Positions 56,515 through 64,000 of a stretch of 64,000 nucleotides of DNA are shown here, in pieces. A model generated the notes under the pieces. It saw only the letters and a list, made by a program, of their open reading frames with translations, was not told where the DNA came from and did no database searches. Origin of the DNA: Isoetes taiwanensis. Lineage: Eukaryota; Streptophyta; Lycopodiopsida; Isoetales; Isoetaceae. Both the position numbers and the translations under genes were made by a program. Location: NCBI GenBank assembly GCA_021234155.1, contig JAJEKV010000062.1, positions 8,573,408 to 8,637,407 on the forward strand, in the 5' to 3' direction. Position 1 is the first letter of the stretch; each line of letters opens with the position of its first letter.

Positions 56515-58760
56515 TCACTCTGTCTCTCTTCTGCAATCCCTTTGCGTGTAGCATAATTCAGATCTCCTTTCTTTCTTGCCAATGCCATGCTTAAGACAAG
56601 GGTTGTAGCATGGGCCGCACCTTGCAAATCCTCTCACTGGAGTCCCAATTTTGCCTTCTGTGGTATTTATATATTCTATATCTTCTTTCCTTAATATCGA
56701 CAGTCCTGTAAAGTTCTGCATAAGTTCCCCTTTGCAAAAGGTCTTGGGGTCTACATCTCGAGCTGGCATATGCATCTTTGGTTGAGATTCGTGCTAACAG
56801 CCAGTTCCAGCGGTGCCGTTTTGCGGTTGCCCTAAAATTATCTTTATTCTTATATTTCCTGTAAATTCGTTAGTATTACCATGTCATAAAATGTTATGCC
56901 ATTATTTATAAGCTAACAATGCCCCAATACTTAAAATAAATCCATATCCTTCTTCCTTACTATGGTACAAATTCTTAATGTGTCCAATTTCTTAGCGTGT
57001 ATGCAGCTCTTTAGTTCCTAAATTATGATTAATAAAAAACCCTACCTCCTACCTTAGATCCAGCGGGCTATTCTATCTTATACACTGCAAAAAAAATGCT
57101 TATTTCTTGTTGACAACAAGGCGCATAAGGCCTTGCTGCACCAAGACCCTACATGCGTTGTTCATATATTCCTATTATATACTTAATGAGCTGCCTAATT
57201 TACTTTAGATCATTCTTTTGAGACATCTTACCATGTCAGTCATCGTGTACAAGGTACCTGGAAAATCTTCTTCTTGTAGCACTTTTAAGACGATGTGAGA
57301 GATCTTGGTTCTACCAAAACCATTCTTTGCAAATGTATCAATAAGATCTTGTATATTACATGTTGTCGTGAAAGCATCAGAATGAGCATAAATATATGGG
57401 GGCAATTTGTGAGATAATTACCTTAAATGCCTGCCCGTATGGCCTGCAACTGTCTTTCTCTTATGAACTTATTTACCTTAAATGGTAGTTTGCTTCTCTT
57501 GTCATATCTTTCCATTTTAAAGATGCCTCTGTTATGCTCATTTACATGGAAAGATAGGTTCCAAAGTGACACTTAACTCCAATTTGGATCTTATTGTTGT
57601 CCATGGACTGATATCCTATTTCATCCCTAATGCTCTAAAATTTTAGATTGTAGATAGTATGTTCATCATTTTTTTAATAAAAATTTCATGACTTTGTCAC
57701 TACTTATCACGTTTAGATCATCTATGTACCTTATGGCACACTGGAACCTATAGATGTCTGCATATCTATTATTATGTGCCAGGTCAAGTATGAATTTCAA
57801 TTCATAGCAGGCCAAGTATACTAAGTTGCACCTCGTAGGCTGCTGCTAAAACCCATTGGAATCCCCATGATCTGCTTCCAAACTTCTCTTCCCATCTGTA
57901 TAAAGCAATTGCTCAGGAGCCATAAATTCACTTCCTTGAATTCTGGTTTTGTGATCAATTTCCAACTGACATTCTCTTTCCCACTATGAGACTTTACCCA
58001 CTTGGTTATGGTATCCTCATTCCTTGTTTTAATTATCAGGTCAAAGCAGGTATGTTCCTCCATTTGGAACTCCACACCATTTCTTTTTCACATCTTCTGA
58101 TGTGCTTTGAATTTTTCGGAAGTCTGCATTGGCAAGCCTAAGTTTTGCCATTTGGACAATGTGACGTAGGCATATGAGCACAGCATTATTAGCTTCTTTA
58201 TTCAAACCTACCACATACAAATTTTTGTTTAACCAGTCAATATTTTTCTGTACCTCTTTATCTTTCCATAAGAATCTCTTTGAAGGAAGTGAGTTTTTAA
58301 GGTCCACAATCTCTGCGTGTGCTAGTTGTTGCAGCAGTGTACAAGTATTTTCTATGTCCTTTTATGTGAGTTCCAACAGCTCATACTTGTGAACACAAAA
58401 GAATTGTTGCCATAGCTTGCTAAATTCTTCCATAAATTCCTGAATGCTTAAAATGTTGTCAGGAATATGGTTCAGACCACATTCCATTGGCTTTCTGAGC
58501 TTTATAGAATGCACAATGTCTAGATTTGTGGTCCCGATGAGAACAATCCTATGGTCAATAAATTTCAACAGATTTGGATTTCTGCATGGGCACTTCTTAG
58601 CCCCTTCATCAGCGAACACTAAGAATGGTTTATAAACCATATGCCTAATTTGCTGAATGTATCTCCAAGTGAATACAGTTTTCTCGACCAAATCTGTTCC
58701 TCTTTCTTGGAAAATTTCAAACATCGCATTGTTGAAGGTACCTCCTAATATCAAATCTAT
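56515..58760 (-). pseudogene. Penelope-like retroelement (PLE), decayed reverse transcriptase and C-terminal Cys region
   Basis: Reading leftward, CPCRNPNLLKFIDH and TTNLDIVHSIKLRKPMECGL (58754-58362) match the conserved block before the PLE reverse transcriptase. LNKNLYVVGLNKEANNAVLI (58307-58041) matches its VP.DK..NNV region. QIMGIPMGFSSS (57850) and, after frame changes, IRYIDDLNVISSDK (about 57713) are reverse-transcriptase motifs, with YIDD the catalytic box. YDKRSKLPFKVNKFI and YAHSDAFTTTCNIQDLIDTF, then AKNGFGRTK, correspond to the following thumb-like part. GFARCGPCYNPCLKHG (56515-56775) resembles the Cys-rich linker before a GIY-YIG endonuclease, which itself is not seen. Stops and shifts separate the blocks, so it is inactive. 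In plants, PLEs have been reported from conifers (Dryad), with related permuted types in green lineages. Confidence 0.8.
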
Positions 58761-60180
58761 TGAGTGCTCTCGACAGAAAAGTCATATGTACAATTCTACT
58801 TTCTTTGTCTCTTTCTTTGATTGTGAAATGTTTGTTTTTATTGACATCTTTTGTGATAGTTCTGGTCTTCATGATTTTCACCAACATACACACTATGTGT
58901 TAGAAATTTGTTTTCCACAACTGCAAATTTCAGAATAAATTGTATTAATAGTATGGTCATTGAACCAGGACACATGGCTCTTAGACAAAATTATTTTCAT
59001 AACCCTGGTATTTTTCAGAAATAGAAAAGCCTTTAAGTAAGAAAACATGCTGCTATTTTTTATATATAAGCCGTATAATCTGAAAGTATCTTTTACTGAG
59101 AGTCTTCAATATAGTCAATCTTCATTGGAGCATTGTCCTCTAATGAGATGACTTTTTCATCCTTTTTAGTTACTGAATTGGCATCCTGACACTTGTTGAC
59201 ACTGCATGGAGTGAGTGTCAGCTTGTTGACCTGCAATGTTAGCCTTGTTTGGATCATAAGTAAGCTTGGCTGGAATCCTTGGAGTCCTTATTGTACTGTT
59301 ACTGGACTGATTGCTTCAGCTGCTTACATAGGATTTTCCATACGATGTTTTCCTACTTGCAAATACTCTTTCCTTCAGAAAAGATACTATCATTTTTTCA
59401 GTTAAATCTGAAATGCGTCTTTCAAGTTTGTGTCAGGATTCTTGGCAAATGCCAAAATCATATTGAACATATTTTTTCTGACTTCCAAATAGGAAATATA
59501 TGCCGACACTGCAGGCCTCATGACTTTTTGTCATTATGACCATTTTCAGCATGAGAGTAGAACCTGGATAACGGATTTCCATATGGTTCATGATATACCA
59601 GATCCATTGGTCGAACCAAACTATGGTGCATTTACGCTTGTCCTCATTGCTCTTTTTAAAACTGAATTTTTCCTATTTCACATTGGCACCTGAAATATGG
59701 ACAGTTCTCTAGATACATTTAAGATAAAAATCATCTCTCTTGATATTTGTAAAGGCCATGTGCCTCTTTTGACTGATCACTATGGGAGCATCTTTAATGC
59801 AAGTGAGTCCGAAGAAATCCATTTTGAAGTTCAAGTCTGGGTTGATGGTAGAAAATGTCTTTTCCAATTTGTGGGCAGCAATCTTAGCTTCCTTGATATC
59901 ATCATTTGATATGCCAGCTAGGGCCATCCAAGTATCAATATCTATAGGGGCCAGTGCACCAAAGTTCTGACTTAGTCATATTGCATGGTCGTGTGCTGCT
60001 GCATAACACTCAACATCTTTTCAATGATAACTGGGAAACATGTTGAGTTTCATAGTGTTGATTCTAAAACTTTCTCATCTGAATCCCGCTCTTCAGTTTG
60101 CGGTTCTTTGATATTAATCACTTTTTCTCTTCAATAATCCACTTTCTATAGTTTATCACTTTATCATTGAGATTCTAGAA
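58761..60180. other. Possible further element-derived coding relics
   Basis: Minus-strand frames such as ALAPIDIDTWMALAGISNDD and IKEAKIAAHKLEKTFSTINP (59709-59975), and RPAVSAYISYLEVRKNMFNM (near 59480), look protein-like. I do not recognise them. They may be another transposon into which the elements at 56.5 and 60.2 kb inserted. Confidence 0.3.
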
Positions 60181-61220
60181 TGGGGCTCGCATGAAACTAA
60201 CAAACCGTGACTAGACTAGGCTTCTCATTCATCTCAGCAGATTTCCTACAATGGTGGATAGTGGGTAGTTGCACACATGTGAACTACCCATGAACAATAA
60301 AGGGAATATCCAATTATATAATTTGGACCCCATAAAATACAATGCTAATAGATGTTTGGCTGGTGTATCTGCCGAAAGCTTATCACCGGGATTAAAAAAC
60401 CCCGCCCTTTCGGGTTTTCGAGGAAAACCCTAGTGATAAGCCTTCGGCAAGGGGCTTGGACAAACGTAAGGGAGAGAAATCGCTCCCAAAACCCACGAAT
60501 GAAGAAGTCGAAACAGATGCCGCTTGCCAACCTGTACCTGCACATCACCAACACAAAAAAACGTGACAAAACAAAACCTCCCAGAGTGGAGGGGCTGATC
60601 ACGCGTGCCACGCGACAATAAAACAAAAACCTCTTCAAATAGAGGGGCTGGTCATGCGTGCCAGGCGACAAATACAATAAACAAAGAAGGGAGGGAGGGT
60701 GGGTTCAAAAAAAAGAGAATAAGGTACTGTTGAGAGAGAAGAGGAAGCGCCGATGAGACGTTGATGCAGAACCGCGCCTAAAATAGTGAACTCCCAACCA
60801 CCCCATTCTAGAATGGCGATCCGATGTCTCAGATCGATGGGATTCTAGAATGGGGCTCGCATGAAACTAACAAACCGCCCGAATACCAAAGGACTTCCTT
60901 AACAAAACTAGAATCGAGGACGAAGGTCACAGGATGAAGGCTAAAGAAGAGCCAAGGCCGAGAAAGGACATGCCACAACATGAAAGAAACACCAAATTGG
61001 CCAAACCAAGCAGGGAGAAGCCCCTCCCCTGCCTGGATTCAAAGAAAAGAGAATAAGGTACTGCTGAGAGAGAAGAGGAAGCGCCGATGAGACGTTGATG
61101 CAGAACCGCGTCTAAAATAGCGAACTCCCAACCAGAAAGGGCATGCGCCGCATGCATGCATGCAAGACATGCATGCTCGCCCCATTCTAGAATGGCGATC
61201 CGATGTCTCGGATCGATGGG
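60181..61220. mobile_element. Composite hairpin-ended element, copy 2
   Basis: Collinear with 53983-55063: units begin CTCGCATGAAACTAACAAAC at 60185 and 60855. They share the tract CTTCTCATTCATCTCAGCAG, the minus-strand LINE-tail-like hairpin (60386-60429), GAGAAGAGGAAGCGCCGATG and a GCATGCATGCATGCAAGACA end. The end hairpins differ from copy 1: CCCCATTCTAGAATGG, CGATCCGATGTCTC(A/G)GATCGATGGG. ATTCTAGAA lies before unit 1 (60172-60180) and again between the units (60841-60850), so unit 1 has its own 9-bp duplication. A minus-strand frame (DKEHETKAITEVADAV) breaks off exactly at the right border. Confidence 0.7.
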
Positions 61221-61365
61221 ATCAACATCAGAGAAAAGGCAATTATTTACCGCATCTGCTACTTCAGTGATAGCTTTGGTTTCATGTTCCTTATCCACTT
61301 AAAAAATGTCTTGAAGCCATTCGTTGTCTCCAAAGCCACAATACCAGAGACAAGTTTTTGCAGCA

Positions 61366-61581
61366 TCATCTTTTATGCAAGTTCTCTTGAATGTAATTTT
61401 CATCATGTTGAGTTCGTCTATTCTGAAACATAGCTGTCCCGAAATAATTTAATCGTGCGTCTTCAATCATTGAATACATATTAACTAAATATTCTCCACA
61501 TAAACGACCTAGTTGTAAGAACCTATCCTCGTGTAATAGTCTAGTCACTACATCAGATGCCATACACAATATACAATCCAA
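61366..61581 (-). pseudogene. Possible Helitron-like Rep N-terminal fragment
   Basis: The frame contains RFLQLGRLCGEYLVNMYSMI and EDARLNYFGTAMFQNRR. This resembles the L..RL.QQY.VD.Y..IE..RLN...N short block of the Helitron_like_N family, but only this block is visible and no HUH motif or helicase follows. A continuation further left (GFKTFFKWIRNMKPK, then DKEHETKAITEVADAV) is interrupted by composite element copy 2. Tentative. Confidence 0.3.
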
Positions 61582-62689
61582 TCATGTATATTTTTACATT
61601 CGTGTATGGTATATGTTTGAATGGCCAATGATCCCTAACAATTATAATGCGAGATTAGATCATTAAGCATCCAAAAGTGCCAATGGTCGCTAACATGAAT
61701 TTTTTTGTGCTTAATGCACAGAGCATAATGCAAGAGTAAGGGAAGGAAACCCATAGCTAAATGGTAGAGATGGTCTTAACATGATCATAGATCATATGTA
61801 TAGGGCAGCAAAAATATTGTCGAAATGTGGACTAGTAGTATGTATCGAGAGGGAATGTTGGGGAAGAACCTTCTCCAAAGCAATGTTGTTGCATGTTAAG
61901 TGTTTATTATTCTTAGATGATCTTTTGAAAAGGCTTACAAAAAAAATATTTGGTTCTCGATGAATTTCTTCATTAATTATTGAAAAGTATTCATGGCACT
62001 GAAAAGTAAGGCAATGCGGAGCTGGAAAATTACTACGCGAATTGAATAGGTAATGTGAGATTCCTTAAGAGCTATTTTTGAAGAGATTAGTGAAAGTCTA
62101 ATGGGTCATCTGTTGTTAGAGAGTCGTTTTAAGTCCTTGGACCCTCTGATAGTTTTGTCATTTAGAGGGTGTCAAATATTCAAATGAGAAGTCCATGTAC
62201 ATTTGATATTTGGGTAATGTGATAAATCTTACAAAGCAAAAGCGAGTCTGGCAGACAACGATCTAGATTCAAGTGACATAGGGGAAAGCGTTATCATGAC
62301 TAGAGCTACAGAAAGAGAATAGTCAGAACATCTAGGAGTGGTCTAAGCCAAAAAAAAAAAAGTTGTCATATGCTATACGCACTTGGTTGAAAAGCTTTCT
62401 TGACCACTAAAACGTGAGCACACTAAAAGCACAGATGCTCACATCGTTGGACAAATTTGAGCCCCCCCATTCTTTATTGCACTATCCTTATTGTTTTTTT
62501 TTTATCATTGGATCCAAGCATAGTTCCATGAATATGCCAAATCAAGGGCCGTGCAATTTCCACATCAGACCCACGTATAAGCTTGCGCACCCCATACAAC
62601 TATTATACGTATATACATACATGGTATACTTCAATCTATACACATAAAAAAATGCACGAACACCATTGCATTCACAAAAGACACATAAG
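61582..62689. other. Non-coding stretch
   Basis: AT-rich with homopolymer runs (62350, 62495). No gene supported. Confidence 0.4.
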
Positions 62690-62800
62690 AACAAATAAGA
62701 ACAGAGAAGAGTGAAGAACAGATGAGAACTTGAAGTGAACAAAGAACTTAAAGTGAACAAATAAGAACAAAGAAGAGTGAAGAACAGATAAGAACAGCAC
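62690..62800. repeat. AAGAACAAATAAGAACA minisatellite
   Basis: AAATAAGAACA(G/A)AGAAGAGTGAAGAACAGAT(G/A)AGAAC is duplicated, with an intervening TTGAAGTGAACAAAGAACTTAAAGTGAAC block that is itself duplicated. Confidence 0.75.
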
Positions 62801-63812
62801 TGCAATTTCAGCAGAAATTTTAGATGCTTGAACAACAAAAAATCAGCAAAGCAGGTCTCCAAATTTGGCCAATAAGAACTGCAACATCGGAGGCAGTCCT
62901 GGCTTATCTCCACCCGAACAGGATTCTGCCATAGCTGGAGTAGCCATAGCTAGAAACCCAAGCTGGAGTAGCCATAGCTGGAACCCAAGCTTTATGCAGA
63001 AACCGACCTCCAGAGCCTCCTGTTTTACACCGCCTGACTTCGCCCTCTAGATGAAATACAGTTGAACAAGGCCGGATCTTCCCGCACAAAGCTGAAGAAG
63101 GCCGGATCTCCTGCGCCTGCATCGCCTCATCCCCTGAAATTTCAACTTGCTTCTGCATCTTTCGGCTTCTCTGCATCCGGCTTCTTCCCGCTTCTCTGCT
63201 TCTCACCAGAAGCTTCTCACAGACGCCAGAAGCTTCTCATCTGTTGTTTTCAGGTGCAGAGCTCCTCAGGTTTGGCCATGCTCGGACTTCTCCGCTTCCC
63301 GCCATGCTCGGACGGCAGCCGCCACGTCAACCGCCACAGTTCGCCAACGTCCAATTTTTTTTTAACCTTAACCCTAATATTTCTCGCCAAACCACTAACA
63401 AAATCATAGCAAGAAACAATCCTCTCCCCTATTTTCGGCCAAACCACTACCACAATCATAGTAAGAGATAATTTGCAAACCTTATACGTCACGTGCACAA
63501 AACATCAATGGCAGAGCATTCACTAGGTGACTATGCTAGCGCAGGCTATTTTATGGCTATGCTAGACCTAGCTATGGCTATGCTGGCACCTACATGCCTT
63601 GTTGCAGCAGAGCTGAAAAAAGGAGAGATGCGTTCCAGCAGACCTAAAGGAGAAGAGATGCATTCCAGCAGAGCCTAAGGAAGAAGTCAAGAGTTTGACG
63701 TCTAGGAATTTCGCGGGTCTTGAGGTATTTTGTTCAGGGGCTGCAAGCATGGCTGAAGGATTAGAAAATATAGGTAGTTGAAGCAGTTCCCTAAGCTTTT
63801 GTTTATAGCCTA
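62801..63812. other. Possible exon-rich but unresolved stretch
   Basis: GC-richer than its surroundings, with short repeats such as GGAGTAGCCATAGCTGGAA(62937-62985) and AAAGGAGA(A)GAGATGC(G/A)TTCCAGCAGA (63620-63675). Several short overlapping frames exist on both strands, none with clear splice or family support. Confidence 0.3.
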
Positions 63813-64000
63813 GCTGAAAAATTTACCAAAATAACCTTAATTGTTGACTTAATTCCCAAAAAGCCCTTTGTGTTTTTGAAATTCCCAAAATGCCCTTAAT
63901 TTTTAAGTATTTTCCCAAATAGCCCTTTGTATTTTAAAAGTCACCAAAAAGCATGTATTTACAATAGAGGATCATTTTCCAAGAGGAAGTGTTTCTTACA
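63813..64000. mobile_element. Left arm of a second subterminal-repeat MITE, cut by the window end
   Basis: TTACCAAAATAACCTTAAT, AATTCCCAAAAAGCCCTTTG, AATTCCCAAAATGCCCTTAA and TTCCCAAATAGCCCTTTG repeat in the same style as the element at 869-1825, though the consensus differs. The partner arm would lie beyond the window. Confidence 0.5.

Noticed and set aside
1-64000. tRNA, rRNA or organelle-derived genes
   Set aside because: No cloverleaf with a T-loop GGTTC consensus and intact acceptor stem, and no rRNA-like block, was recognised by eye on either strand; a tRNAscan run would settle it.

Overview
The window reads as nuclear DNA of a land plant: introns with GT...AG ends, plant-type genes (an SPF30-like Tudor splicing factor, an 11-mer-repeat LEA protein, a SEUSS-like transcriptional adaptor, a pentatricopeptide-repeat fragment, an F-box/SNF2/CW helicase) and a dense mix of decayed transposons. 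The PPR style, the DUF7869-like and HGKG-type transposase-like genes, a non-L1 LINE tail and a Penelope-like retroelement make a fern or another seedless plant, or possibly a gymnosperm, more likely than a flowering plant. The species is an inference, not something the sequence proves.

Layout. 0-6.2 kb: a partial exon at the left edge, a foldback MITE, an L1 zinc-binding fragment and a large GAATCT-rich array between direct repeats. 6.5-11.1 kb (minus strand): a decayed L1 reverse transcriptase, a PPR fragment and a multi-exon SEUSS-like gene with conserved splice sites, a frameshift and a lost C-terminus. 15.5-17.55 kb (minus): an apparently intact eight-exon SPF30-like gene, behind a duplicated telo-box promoter. 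20.9-21.3 kb (minus): an intact two-exon LEA gene with a TATA box and a G-box. 24.0-31.1 kb (plus): a long broken transposase-like gene whose 3.7-kb intron carries a ~545-bp-arm palindrome and whose body is split by a 916-bp TTA-flanked DNA transposon. 34.6-36.2 kb (plus): an F-box/SNF2/CW helicase pseudogene. 37.2-39.1 kb: overlapping opposite-strand genes between CACCACATG arrays. 43.7-45.1 kb (minus): an unrecognised four-exon gene. 49.2-50.5 kb (plus): a DUF7869-like gene with one late frameshift. 51-64 kb: LINE, Ty3-like and Penelope-like remnants plus two related composite elements, one with a 10-bp target duplication.

The genes do not form a pathway or operon. The probably functional ones are SPF30-like, LEA and perhaps the two unrecognised genes at 37.6-39.1 and 43.7-45.1 kb. 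The rest is accessory DNA. The most unusual items are the intronic palindrome, the composite hairpin elements at 54 and 60 kb, three copies of a ~46-bp GC-rich palindrome, and a LINE family whose shared 3' end stops in a different microsatellite in most copies. Exon coordinates were derived by hand from splice motifs and reading-frame continuity, without any search or transcript data.
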